Positions 34,961 to 43,313 of a stretch of DNA of 49,205 nt are shown one piece after another. The position numbers and the translations under genes were made by a program. The notes beneath the pieces were generated by a model that ran no database searches, was not told the DNA's origin, and was given only the letters and a program-made list of their open reading frames with translations. The stretch is taken from contig JABEVF010000014.1 in assembly GCA_013043965.1 (NCBI GenBank), positions 1 to 49,205 on the forward strand, in the 5' to 3' direction. Position 1 is the stretch's first letter, and each line of letters begins with the position of its first letter. This DNA comes from Gallionella sp. GTDB lineage: Bacteria; Pseudomonadota; Gammaproteobacteria; Burkholderiales; Gallionellaceae.

Positions 34961-35677
34961 TTAACGTAACAAAGTCATTACGGTGTTCGGTGTCTGGTTC
35001 GCCTGGGCCAGGACCGCTGTTCCGGCCTGTTGCAGGATGTTGTTGCGTGTCATCGCTGTCGTGGCTGCCGCATAGTCAGTGTCCATAATACGGCTGTACG
35101 AAGCGGACAAGTTCACCGAAGTGGTCTGCATAACAGCAACAGCAGAATTAAATGTCGCGATGTCCGCACCATAAAGTTGGCGTGAGTTGGTGACCGAAGT
35201 GATGTTCGCGCTGATGCCGGTAACCGTGGTGGCGGTGGGTGCCGTAATGGCCACGCCTACGCCTGTCACGGTACCTCCGCTGCCGTTCACGACGACGGCT
35301 CCAGTAGCGGTGGTCAAGGCAGCGATACGAGCGTTTTCTGCAAGCAGAGCCGTCGTCTCGGGGCCGGAAGCCGTACCACCCAGTTGAACCGCGATTTGAT
35401 AGAGGCGTTGCAGGTTGGCAGTCATCTGCGCCGCATATCCGTCATTGATTTGTGCGGTTGAAATGCCGTTATTGGCATTCTGGATGGCAACGTTGGTGCC
35501 GTTGATTTGGCTCTGATATCCAGTAGCGATACCCAGGCCGGTAGGGTCGTCTGCAACGCTGTTGATGCGCAGGCCTGAAGACAGCTGCTCTTGGGCGGTC
35601 CGCAGTGCATTGGCTGAGGTGTTCAGTGCGGCGCCGGCGAACAGGGCTGCAACGTTCGTGTTGATGACTTGTGCCAT
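34961..35677 (-). CDS. fliC: Flagellin FliC, short and lysine-free
   Basis: Flagellin is the filament subunit. The 238-residue protein keeps the N-terminal D0/D1 signature (ALRTAQEQLSSGLRINSVAD, residues 24-43; then NANNGISTAQ) and the C-terminal helix (ILQQAGTAVLAQANQTPNTV ending MTLLR). It is short for a flagellin because the middle is only about 45 residues (121-165), of which 16 are Ser or Thr. The usual LQRMRELAVQ stretch reads LQRLYQIAVQ at residues 89-98. No Lys, His, Cys or Trp occurs anywhere. AAGGAG stands seven bases before the ATG, and a sigma-28 promoter lies 88 bp upstream. It is the only flagellin gene in the window. Confidence 0.96.
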   Translation of the reverse strand: MAQVINTNVAALFAGAALNTSANALRTAQEQLSSGLRINSVADDPTGLGIATGYQSQINGTNVAIQNANNGISTAQINDGYAAQMTANLQRLYQIAVQLGGTASGPETTALLAENARIAALTTATGAVVVNGSGGTVTGVGVAITAPTATTVTGISANITSVTNSRQLYGADIATFNSAVAVMQTTSVNLSASYSRIMDTDYAAATTAMTRNNILQQAGTAVLAQANQTPNTVMTLLR

Positions 35678-35747
35678 GATAATTCTCCTTATAACTAGGG
35701 TTTATGTCCGGCTTAATTGCCGTTTACGTTGGTTTTTGCTGCACATC

Positions 35748-35757
35748 AACCGCGGTT
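35748..35757 (-). promoter_or_regulatory. Palindrome at the start of the fliC leader
   Basis: The perfect 10-base palindrome AACCGCGGTT lies 7 bases downstream of the -10 box, at or just after the expected transcription start. It could be a protein site or a 5' end structure; function unknown. Confidence 0.35.
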
Positions 35758-35764
35758 ATTCCAG

Positions 35765-35791
35765 TTATCGGTAAGGCCGAGAAAAACTTTA
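35765..35791 (-). promoter_or_regulatory. Sigma-28 promoter of fliC
   Basis: On the minus strand TAAAGTTT (35784-35791) is followed by 11 bases and ACCGATAA (35765-35772). Against TAAAGTTT-N11-GCCGATAA only one base differs. It predicts a leader of about 80 bases that includes a perfect palindrome and a small CGGC/GCCG hairpin. Confidence 0.93.
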
Positions 35792-35887
35792 GGGTGAAAG
35801 TTGATTTTTTGGTTTTCCGGGTGCGGGCCGTCATCTGGCCGTGCACATCCAGGCTATCTCTCATTCATGATCCTGAGGGATGCCAAG

Positions 35888-35907
35888 TTGGAGGAATTTG
35901 GAGGAAT
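35888..35907. repeat. Perfect 10-bp tandem duplication upstream of fliC
   Basis: TTGGAGGAAT occurs twice head to tail in the gap between the dioxygenase gene and the fliC promoter. The rest of the 256 bp gap (35678-35933) holds the fliC promoter and leader. Confidence 0.7.
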
Positions 35908-35933
35908 AAGAACGCCACATGATGGGCATGGGG

Positions 35934-36761
35934 TCAATTTTCCTTAAAGACCTTGGTAACCTGTTCTATTGTTGGGAATCCCTTGGAATATTGCTCTCTG
36001 TGAACGGTTCTGATGTATGCGGTCGGATAGCAGCGCTCAATAAACGTTTCCTCGCTGGCATTATCAAAGCGCGTCGAAACGGCCAGCCTCAGGCGTCCAA
36101 CACTTCCTTGCTGAGAGCTGCGATGCACCGTGAACATGGACATGAAGACGACATCTCCGACATCGACCTCAATCGGTATGTATGTTTCTGCCATGCATCG
36201 TTCGTCGATCACCTCCCAAGTCGAATCTCCATTCTGTTTCGATGGCAACAGACCAAACAGATGGCTGCCGGGGAGCACTTCCAATGGATAGTTGTCTCGG
36301 TCAACTTTCACCAAGGGAACCCAGACCACGACCCCGTCAAGACTGCCCTGGACAGAAGGGTAGTCCTGGTGAGGGATCAAGCCAAAGTAGCCGTCTGGGA
36401 TCTTTAATTCACCCGACATGATATGCACTACCTGACCACCGGGGACAAAGATATCTTCCCAGCCAAATTGTTTTTGCAGGAATGTCATGATGTTGCTGTG
36501 GTGCATCAAATCGAATACTTCAGCCTTGCGCCAAAGTGCTCCAACCAGCTTCCTGTATCTTCCTATGTCTTTCTTGTGGAGGCTAAGCATGGTGCTGAAT
36601 ATATCTCCATCTTGAACCGTTGCGCCAAGGTGGGTTAGCTGATTGGCGAAGCACCTGCGCAACCCTTCTTTGGCCGGCAGGACATCTTTTAAGCCAATAA
36701 GATTGCGCGCGATATAGAAACCGTCTCGATTGAACTGCTCTCTGGGTGTTAATGTCGACAT
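35934..36761 (-). CDS. Phytanoyl-CoA dioxygenase (PhyH) family protein
   Basis: This looks like a non-heme Fe(II)/2-oxoglutarate oxygenase of the PhyH family. ATG 36761 gives 275 residues and the typical start with REQFNRDGFYIARNLI. Iron ligands can be placed: His131 and Asp133 (IPHQDYPS) and His213 (FTVHRSS), with an Arg about 15 residues later (AVSTRFD) suited to bind 2-oxoglutarate. It is the last gene of the accessory island before fliC. PhyH proteins hydroxylate small molecules, lipids or sugars; hydroxylation of a flagellin glycan or of its acyl group is inference only. The gene is AT-richer than the flagellar core. Confidence 0.85.
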   Translation of the reverse strand: MSTLTPREQFNRDGFYIARNLIGLKDVLPAKEGLRRCFANQLTHLGATVQDGDIFSTMLSLHKKDIGRYRKLVGALWRKAEVFDLMHHSNIMTFLQKQFGWEDIFVPGGQVVHIMSGELKIPDGYFGLIPHQDYPSVQGSLDGVVVWVPLVKVDRDNYPLEVLPGSHLFGLLPSKQNGDSTWEVIDERCMAETYIPIEVDVGDVVFMSMFTVHRSSQQGSVGRLRLAVSTRFDNASEETFIERCYPTAYIRTVHREQYSKGFPTIEQVTKVFKEN

Positions 36762-36798
36762 GTCATTTCTGCTTATAGAATGGGTTCGGGATTGGTAT

Positions 36799-37587
36799 TC
36801 AGCGAATAGTGATGATCGCCTTGGATGGGTAGAGCAAACATTTTTCGATGGTGACTTCATCCCGATCGAATACCTCTTTGAATGCAATTGCTTCCCCCGG
36901 CGATTCATCCCAGGTCAATTCATCCATGAGCAGGACGCTTCCCGAGATCAAATGGGGCTTGACGGCCTCCAATGCCGCCTTGGTGGGTTGGTATAGCGCC
37001 ATGTCAAAATAGGCGAATGCGACTATCGTTTCAGGGTGATCCTTGAAGTATTTTGGTGCAGTCTGGCTGACATCCCCATCAATTAATTTATGGCGTCCGC
37101 GTACATGCCCGAGCACATTGCATCCTTCATGACTCTCCAGCAATTTACGCAAATATTCGACATAATCTTTGCCTGTGCTGTATGAGTTTTCGCTCCATAC
37201 TTCACTCTCTTTGTCGCGGTCACTCAAGGGGGTGTAGCCGTCAAACGTATCGAACCCGATGATGGTGCGCTGCTTGTTGAAAGGCTCATGAATGGCGCGC
37301 AGATTCTCCAGTAATACCAAGTTCTGCCCCCACCATGTCCCAAACTCTATCAAGCAACCGGGTATCGGGCAGATACGCTGATATATCTCGCTCATCACCA
37401 AGAATTTCACTAGCACCGAACTGCGGGTATACAGGCCGATATTGAACAGTTTGTCCTCGACAGATAGGGGGCTGTTGACAAAAGCTTCCTGCAACTTCCC
37501 CCTGAAGGCGAGCTGCTCGCTGGACGCGGTGGTTTCGATCTGATACGAGGCTTCTTGTTGCTGAGATGATTTTTCCATAGTTCTCAT
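36799..37587 (-). CDS. TylF/MycF-like sugar O-methyltransferase
   Basis: The 262-residue protein resembles SAM- and metal-dependent TylF-type methyltransferases, which O-methylate deoxysugars. Visible features are the SAM-binding region LIEFGTWWGQNLVLLENLRA, the IGFDTFDGYTPLSD segment, and FDMALYQPTKAALEAVKPHL followed by GSVLLMDELTWD, in which acidic residues bind the metal. ATG 37578 is an alternative start three codons in. Neighbours are a PhyH dioxygenase (37 bp downstream) and a propeller protein (49 bp upstream). Substrate is unknown; a flagellin-linked sugar is the likely target from context. Confidence 0.8.
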   Translation of the reverse strand: MRTMEKSSQQQEASYQIETTASSEQLAFRGKLQEAFVNSPLSVEDKLFNIGLYTRSSVLVKFLVMSEIYQRICPIPGCLIEFGTWWGQNLVLLENLRAIHEPFNKQRTIIGFDTFDGYTPLSDRDKESEVWSENSYSTGKDYVEYLRKLLESHEGCNVLGHVRGRHKLIDGDVSQTAPKYFKDHPETIVAFAYFDMALYQPTKAALEAVKPHLISGSVLLMDELTWDESPGEAIAFKEVFDRDEVTIEKCLLYPSKAIITIR

Positions 37588-37636
37588 TCAATGTCGTCAA
37601 AAAATCCAAGCGGCGGATCTATGTAAAGAGCAACAA

Positions 37637-38563
37637 TTATTCAACCCATTCGGCGACGCCGAAACCACTGCGCCCAAATCCATTGCCGTTGTAGAACATA
37701 TATCTGGAGCCGTTGACATCGATCACATAGGGGTAACATTGCATGTCGCTTTCCCAGTCTCCTGCCGCGCCTTGTAGGATCATACTGTCGTCCATCCGAT
37801 GCCAGTCTATCCCGTCTGCCGACTCCGCATAACCGAGGCGGTAACTGCCGCAGCCGCCGCGAAAATCGATGCTATCCCTGAAGCAATACCACATCTTGTA
37901 GAGGCTGCCATCTTTCACGACACAGGGGCGTGAGTATGCTTCTAGATTGTGATTGGGTTTGATGCACACCCCTTCCGGTCGTACCCAGAAGATCCCGTCT
38001 GCCGAATGCGCGTACTTGATCACATAAACTGGCTCGTATTTTCCCGCTATCAACTCCCATGAGGTTCCGGAGACATACCACATCTGCCATAAACCATCCT
38101 CGATAAGCACCGTTGGTGTGACAGCCATATAGGGCTCAGTGGGAATCCGATCCAATATTGGCCCTTCAAAAGACCGATGGAATGTAACACCACCGTCATC
38201 GCTAAAGATCAGTCCCGTCGTATTGTGATAAGCGCTCGTTACCCTTTGATTCCAGCCACTGTAATACAAATAGATACGTCCCTGATATTCCACCAAATCG
38301 CTGGGCATCATGCCCTCGTCGTCGAAGCTGCCGACTTTCCCCAGCGCTATCAGTGCCCTGTCGTGAACGTCCATGACCTTGGTCGGATCGGTCTTGTCGA
38401 GATCGACATAGCTTATAAAACTTTTGCCGCCCTGGTTGCGGCCAGCAAAATACACTCGTATGCACCCATCCATCTCAAATGCAGTCGGCACCTGAGCATG
38501 CGTATGTATCCACGGTGCGTGTAACCCGGGATTGAAGACGAGTCCGCGTTTTAGCCAAGCCAT
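37637..38563 (-). CDS. Beta-propeller protein resembling GH43-type hydrolases
   Basis: The 308-residue protein has repeated blade-like patterns typical of five-bladed propellers of GH43/GH32-like enzymes: IRVYFAGRNQGG, GRIYLYYSGWN, WQMWYVSGTSWE, YKMWYCFRDSI and SRYMFYNGNGFG, each paired with a segment such as YAHSADGIFW or YAESADGIDW. There is no signal peptide, so it is probably cytoplasmic. A catalytic triad could not be assigned with confidence. Similar proteins occur in polysaccharide and glycan gene clusters. It may bind or process the sugar made by this island; the function is not known. Confidence 0.72.
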   Translation of the reverse strand: MAWLKRGLVFNPGLHAPWIHTHAQVPTAFEMDGCIRVYFAGRNQGGKSFISYVDLDKTDPTKVMDVHDRALIALGKVGSFDDEGMMPSDLVEYQGRIYLYYSGWNQRVTSAYHNTTGLIFSDDGGVTFHRSFEGPILDRIPTEPYMAVTPTVLIEDGLWQMWYVSGTSWELIAGKYEPVYVIKYAHSADGIFWVRPEGVCIKPNHNLEAYSRPCVVKDGSLYKMWYCFRDSIDFRGGCGSYRLGYAESADGIDWHRMDDSMILQGAAGDWESDMQCYPYVIDVNGSRYMFYNGNGFGRSGFGVAEWVE

Positions 38564-38634
38564 ATCAGCAATACCTTACCCATGTATAAAGTTATTCAAT
38601 TGATCCGCACCCCGTCACCGGGAGATATAAATGC

Positions 38635-40638
38635 CTAGTGCGAATTATTAAGCCAGTCATGCCAGATTGCTCTCAATTTGTCCTCGAAATGACGGGCGAA
38701 TTCTCCGACTCTTGATTGCGGGGAAAAACTGAAACACATACCCAGATTAGCTCGCAAATCAAGCAACTGAGCCGAGTCTGCCGCAAGCATGCATGCCAAA
38801 TCGATATAGCCTGCAACATCATTTGCGACAAATCTTTCTAACCCGCATCCCGCGAGAACCGCGGCTGTGCTTCTCCCTCGCCAATCATTGCCGTCAATCG
38901 CAACAACTGGCACCCCTTGCCAAAGCGCATTGATTGTCGTTGAACCGCTACTGTAGGGAAAGGTATCCAGCGCGATGTCAACCTGCTCATAGCATTTTCT
39001 CATTTGGTTGTAGCTTGAGTGGCCTTCCAGCATCAGCCTTGCTGAGGAGATGCCGCGTTGTCTGAAAAACTCGGATACTCTTTCTCGTTCTGCAGATAAC
39101 CGCAAATTGTTCGATTTTAAATACAGGCGGGAACCGGGGACTCGTCCGAGCAGATCGGCCCATACGTTCAGCACAGTCTCGTTAACCTTGAAGAAATCGC
39201 CAAAGCATCCAAAAGTGACATACCCGTTACGTTTTATAGGTGGGGGTGGGACAACTGGCGGATCGCCCATATCCCAGGCGCAAATCGTACCTGTCGGCAT
39301 TCTTATTACTTTTTCTACGAATAAGCTTTCCTCGCCATCGCGGACGCAATAGTCATCAGTAATCGCATAATTGAAGGCCTTCACGCCAATGGTGCCGGGT
39401 AAGTTGTACCAGTTTATTTGGATAGGTGCCGGTTGCCTGAGCAGGGTTTCAAAGTAATTCGGGGTGCGGATTCTGCCATTGATGTCCAGCATGATATCAA
39501 TGACATCATGGCGAACCAGCTTGAAAAAATCTTCACCTGATAACTGACTGATATCACGATAATGGTCGACAACTGGTTGAATATATTCCCCGCCTGGGCC
39601 GAAGTTGTAGCAATACACCTCAAGCTTGTCGCGGTCGTACAGTTTGAAGAAAGGTAAGAGCGTGTATGCGCCAATCACTCCTGCGAAGTAGTCTCCAACG
39701 ATTCCCAGCCTGAGGCGTCGATCTGGATTCCTATTGTTCTTGAACTCCTTTGGCTGTGGCAGCAATTCCTCATGCGCGTGCTCTTTGGACCATTCCCTGC
39801 ATTCTTGAAGGAAATCAAGCGCCGAGTGCTTGCTGTTCACCAGGTAGCACTTGAGTAAGAAATTATGATTCTGGACCGAATCGACCGCGGTTAATTCATC
39901 ACGCGCCAGCGATTCGGCAAGGTCAATTAGGCCGGCATTGTACAAAGCATCCTTGGGGGATGAGCAGTCCTGCGTCCGGGCAATCGCACTGCGCATCGAG
40001 ACCGCAAACGGATCCCCGGGATGTTGGGACAAGATACTCTCCACATCGGTTAAGGCTTCGTCAGGCAGACCTATGTTAATTTTTATCAAGATGCGGAGGC
40101 TTAATACCGAAACATCATCAGGGGCAAGAAGGAATGCACTATTCAAACTTTCTTGTGCCTGGTGCAGCTCGTCCAATTTGTAATGAATCATCCCCATGCG
40201 GACAAGCGCGGGCACGGAAGCGGGCAGCAGCGACAATGTGGCCCGGCAATGTTGCAAGGATTCCTGCATCCGCCCCAGGTCAAAAAGAACGGTAGATATA
40301 TTAAAGTGAGTTTCTGGAGAGTCCGTAGCATGGCCCAGCGCTTGCAAGTGGTAGCTAAGCGATTCGTCCAGCTTTCCTTGCGACATCAGAGCAAGACCAA
40401 GATCGGAAAGAGCCTCGACGGAATTTGGTTTGATAACGAGTGCCGCCCGAAAGAAACTCTCAGCCAGCATGTGTTGCCCCAGTTGCTTGGCGGCCTTTCC
40501 TACCAGGTGTGTTGCAGCAAAGTTCTCTGGATCTCGCGCAAGTATTTTTTGACAAGACGCAATCGTATCTTGCATGTGCCCACCCTGAAAAAATGATGCG
40601 GCTTGGGTGTCGAGCTCTTTATGGTCTGGATAGGTCAA
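38635..40638 (-). CDS. TPR protein with divergent SPINDLY/OGT-type domain
   Basis: The N-terminal ~260 residues are tetratricopeptide repeats (HLVGKAAKQLGQHMLAESFF; SDLGLALMSQGKLDESLSYH). The C-terminal ~370 resemble the GT41 O-GlcNAc transferase fold (RLRLGIVGDYFAG; APIQINWYNLPGTIGVKAFN; YVTFGCFGDFFKVNETVLNV; ALDTFPYSSGSTTINALWQG). Two places differ from the family: GDFxxH reads GDYFAG (residues 315-320), losing the histidine, and the GHT/GHS motif reads NGRI with Arg389. The start is probably TTG 40638, because the first TPR begins there and AGGGTGG stands upstream; ATG 40575 would cut that repeat. It may be a glycosyltransferase with altered specificity or a non-catalytic partner. Confidence 0.82.
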   Translation of the reverse strand: MTYPDHKELDTQAASFFQGGHMQDTIASCQKILARDPENFAATHLVGKAAKQLGQHMLAESFFRAALVIKPNSVEALSDLGLALMSQGKLDESLSYHLQALGHATDSPETHFNISTVLFDLGRMQESLQHCRATLSLLPASVPALVRMGMIHYKLDELHQAQESLNSAFLLAPDDVSVLSLRILIKINIGLPDEALTDVESILSQHPGDPFAVSMRSAIARTQDCSSPKDALYNAGLIDLAESLARDELTAVDSVQNHNFLLKCYLVNSKHSALDFLQECREWSKEHAHEELLPQPKEFKNNRNPDRRLRLGIVGDYFAGVIGAYTLLPFFKLYDRDKLEVYCYNFGPGGEYIQPVVDHYRDISQLSGEDFFKLVRHDVIDIMLDINGRIRTPNYFETLLRQPAPIQINWYNLPGTIGVKAFNYAITDDYCVRDGEESLFVEKVIRMPTGTICAWDMGDPPVVPPPPIKRNGYVTFGCFGDFFKVNETVLNVWADLLGRVPGSRLYLKSNNLRLSAERERVSEFFRQRGISSARLMLEGHSSYNQMRKCYEQVDIALDTFPYSSGSTTINALWQGVPVVAIDGNDWRGRSTAAVLAGCGLERFVANDVAGYIDLACMLAADSAQLLDLRANLGMCFSFSPQSRVGEFARHFEDKLRAIWHDWLNNSH

Positions 40639-40702
40639 AATACCACCCTGTGATTATTGAAACTTGCTTAAAAATTAATATGGAAAGATGCGCTAACCGT
40701 TT

Positions 40703-41362
40703 TTAAAACCTCATTTTTGTACTGGGAATGTCCATTTTAATGGCCGGATTCCCTTTGTATACCGCCCATGCTTCAGTATCTTTTACTACCGCTGCAGACA
40801 TGGCAATAAAGCTGCCTTCTGCAATTTTTAACGCATTGCGCAGGGTTGAATTTACGCCGAAGAAACTATAGGCACCGATATCGCAGTGTCCGGACATCAC
40901 GACATGCGAGGTGAATGTAACGTGGTCGCGAATGATGCCGTGATGGCCGATATGGTTGCCGCTCCACAGGGCGACGTTGTTGCCGATCTTGGTAAATGGC
41001 TGAATGGTGTTGTTTTCCAGAATGAAACAGTTTTCACCAATTTCGTTGCCAAAGGTCGTTGCCTGGCTGCTTACATAGCTTATGCATTGATACCCCATGT
41101 CTTTAACGGCAAGATAAATCTTCTCGCGGTCACGATTCATCGCCTTGGGCGACATAGGAACGAAGAAAAAATAATCGCCGGGGGGATATATGCTGGCGAC
41201 CTCCTCGAACGGTATGACTGGTAAACCGAGAAACATCTGGTCTGCTGGCAGATAGGCGCGATGGACACAAAATGCCACTACATCATCCGACGAATCATGC
41301 GCAAGATAGTAATGCGCAAGTTCTGCATAATCCTTCAACCCGAATATAATGACTCTGCGCAT
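40703..41362 (-). CDS. NeuD-like sugar acyltransferase (left-handed beta-helix)
   Basis: The 219-residue protein has the two-part architecture of NeuD/PglD-type acetyltransferases: an N-terminal Rossmann-like piece (MRRVIIFGLKDYAELAHYYL) and a hexapeptide-repeat helix (IGENCFILENNTIQPFTKIG, NNVALWSGNHIGHHGIIRDH, CDIGAYSFFGVNSTLRNALK). Enzymes of this type N-acylate amino sugars at the nucleotide-sugar stage. Together with the DegT aminotransferase in the same island this suggests an N-acylated amino sugar. The exact acyl group and sugar are unknown. A weak AT-rich hairpin lies just upstream (41407-41427). Confidence 0.83.
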   Translation of the reverse strand: MRRVIIFGLKDYAELAHYYLAHDSSDDVVAFCVHRAYLPADQMFLGLPVIPFEEVASIYPPGDYFFFVPMSPKAMNRDREKIYLAVKDMGYQCISYVSSQATTFGNEIGENCFILENNTIQPFTKIGNNVALWSGNHIGHHGIIRDHVTFTSHVVMSGHCDIGAYSFFGVNSTLRNALKIAEGSFIAMSAAVVKDTEAWAVYKGNPAIKMDIPSTKMRF

Positions 41363-41406
41363 TTAATCTCCCCCGTCAATGTCGTTAAGGCTTGTTTTGC
41401 CAAACA

Positions 41407-41427
41407 ATGATTAGTTCTAACAATCAT
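41407..41427 (-). other. AT-rich inverted repeat upstream of acyltransferase gene
   Basis: ATGATT and AATCAT flank GTT-CT-AAC, giving nine possible pairs with one bulge and a two-base loop. It lies between the methyltransferase stop and the acyltransferase start. It may be a weak terminator or stabiliser within the island. Confidence 0.3.
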
Positions 41428-41438
41428 CAAAGTTGCGT

Positions 41439-42545
41439 CTAATTGAATTTAATGAACAATGCTTTTCCGCAAACGAACGCTCGCTCGATGTCGCGCGCGT
41501 GTTGTTCCAGGAGCGTGTCTCCAACACGGCGTGGCCCATCGCCATGTATCCAGACATAATCATCCAGGATCAGCCATCCGCCCTTAACCATCATCGGCAA
41601 CCAGAGTTCGCAATCACGCTTTACCTGGGCATAGTCGTGGTTGCCATCGATATGCATGACGGCGATCTTTCCTTGGTAGTCCACGCGGCCAAAGGTTGAG
41701 TTGGTCACCGAAAGTGTCTTTTGGAATAGCGCGCATCCTGTTACGGATTCCTGGCGCAGATAATTAAAGCTGCCAAGACCGACAGGCAATGTGTTGATGG
41801 CAAAATCTTGTGGCAGCATCTCGTAGTCCCATTCTGCGACTAATCCAACTCTTACTGTATAGGGCGAATCGTGTTGTGTGGCAGCAGATGCTTGCCAGGG
41901 ATCGATAGCCAGCACATTGCCAGTTTGATAGCGCTTGGCCAGCAAAGCTAATACCGCGGCTGATTTTCCGACCAATGAGCCGATCTCGATAACATCGCCT
42001 GTTGGCGCGCTGCAAAAAATCGCCATCATTGCTGCAATTTTGTGCTCGTTCGATTCGCCATATATATGGCTGGCCATACGGAATACGGCAGCAATCTCGA
42101 TATCACTAAGATCACATGTGCCACCGGCACATTCATCAATGAATCGTCTAGACCTTGTCACTTTGCTCATCAATCTGTCAAAGCGGACCAGTTCTCTCTT
42201 GATCGGTGAGCTACCGACTAGGCGTATCGGCAGCTTGTTTTCCGAAATGAAGCGATCAAGCCATGAATATACGGCTGCCACGGGCGAATATATCCGATTG
42301 ATGTTCCTAGTTCTTACCAGTTCCAGAAAGCGCGCGGGAAAGGACGGCTCGTCTACATATGGCAGTATGAGCAACTCCCCCATTTGACAGGACAGTTCTG
42401 CATCCCATGTCGATGAAGCAGCGACGATCCGATCATCGTGCTCTTGAGCAATCTCGAAATATTGCTGCCCGTCCGGATGAGTGGCAGGGAACACCAGAAT
42501 TGCTGGTTCTGGTAGGCGGTTTTCCGCATGGTTAGTTAATTGCAT
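41439..42545 (-). CDS. Two-part protein: N-terminal domain of unknown type plus SAM methyltransferase
   Basis: ATG 42545 is chosen (368 residues, AAGG site upstream). Residues about 1-150 form an alpha/beta domain (AILVFPATHPDGQQYFEIAQ; NINRIYSPVAAVYSWLDRFI) that recalls the pre-ATP-grasp fold but has no ATP-grasp catalytic part. The C-terminal ~200 residues are a class I methyltransferase (VIEIGSLVGKSAAVLALLAK; VLAIDPW; VMHIDGNHDYAQVKRDCELW; GGWLILDDYVWIHG) similar to cephalosporin-hydroxylase/Methyltransf_24-type enzymes of glycan clusters. The substrate is not known. Confidence 0.75.
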   Translation of the reverse strand: MQLTNHAENRLPEPAILVFPATHPDGQQYFEIAQEHDDRIVAASSTWDAELSCQMGELLILPYVDEPSFPARFLELVRTRNINRIYSPVAAVYSWLDRFISENKLPIRLVGSSPIKRELVRFDRLMSKVTRSRRFIDECAGGTCDLSDIEIAAVFRMASHIYGESNEHKIAAMMAIFCSAPTGDVIEIGSLVGKSAAVLALLAKRYQTGNVLAIDPWQASAATQHDSPYTVRVGLVAEWDYEMLPQDFAINTLPVGLGSFNYLRQESVTGCALFQKTLSVTNSTFGRVDYQGKIAVMHIDGNHDYAQVKRDCELWLPMMVKGGWLILDDYVWIHGDGPRRVGDTLLEQHARDIERAFVCGKALFIKFN

Positions 42546-42611
42546 CTGATTGGTGCCTTCTGACAAAATTAGCGTTTGCTGGCCAGCCTTCCATTGTTGC
42601 AAGCTATGCCT

Positions 42612-43313
42612 TTATATCAAATCCACCTCGGTGAGCAAGTGTCGAACAGAGGCCGGTTTATTGAACATGAGCACATCAATGATTGATAGCCACGGAAGGT
42701 GTGCAGCTTGACCTTGTGGATAGCTTATCGGACGGGAACGCAAAAAATGTAGTGCCAAATTTTGCTTAGAGAAACTCGAGTCATCATATAAATCTAGACC
42801 GCCAATCGGATTAATATATACGTCAGCCTGTTCTCGCCTGCATATATCCAGAATACGTTCATGGCCTTTCAAATTTGTGTTCTGATAGATACGTGAGGTG
42901 GCAACGATTTCCACTTCCAAGGATAGATAACTCACTACTTCACGAAGACTATTGAGCAGAAATTCATCAAGCCGGATCGTTGGGTAATTAACCAGGTTTC
43001 CCAACAGGGTTGAAACTTGTGCATAACGGGGTGCTTTTCCATACGCATGCTGGATCGTGCGCAGGAATTTCTTCCGCCAGCCCTGGTCATCGCATAACTC
43101 AATCTCGCAGATCAGCTTATTCTGACTGGCGTTGTGCAGCGGCACAGTGAAAGTATGGGCAACATCATTCAGTAGCAAACGGTTCCTGTTTATCCAGCCG
43201 CGATTGATGAAATTCACGTCATCGAATATCACAAACTTATCCACGGCCGCCATCAATTGAAAGTACCCGATGTAGGGCAAGAAATAGGGTTGCATGATGG
43301 CGATGGTTTTCAT
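42612..43313 (-). CDS. WbqC-like family protein
   Basis: ATG 43313 overlaps the aminotransferase stop as ATGA and gives 233 residues. The start KTIAIMQPYFLPYIGYFQLM and the following DDVNFINRGWINRNRLL are the hallmark of the WbqC family, which is found in O-antigen and flagellin glycan loci. Its biochemical role is not settled; transfer of an acyl or amino-acid group to an amino sugar has been suggested for relatives. Tight coupling to the DegT gene supports a joint role in amino-sugar making. Confidence 0.88.
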   Translation of the reverse strand: MKTIAIMQPYFLPYIGYFQLMAAVDKFVIFDDVNFINRGWINRNRLLLNDVAHTFTVPLHNASQNKLICEIELCDDQGWRKKFLRTIQHAYGKAPRYAQVSTLLGNLVNYPTIRLDEFLLNSLREVVSYLSLEVEIVATSRIYQNTNLKGHERILDICRREQADVYINPIGGLDLYDDSSFSKQNLALHFLRSRPISYPQGQAAHLPWLSIIDVLMFNKPASVRHLLTEVDLI

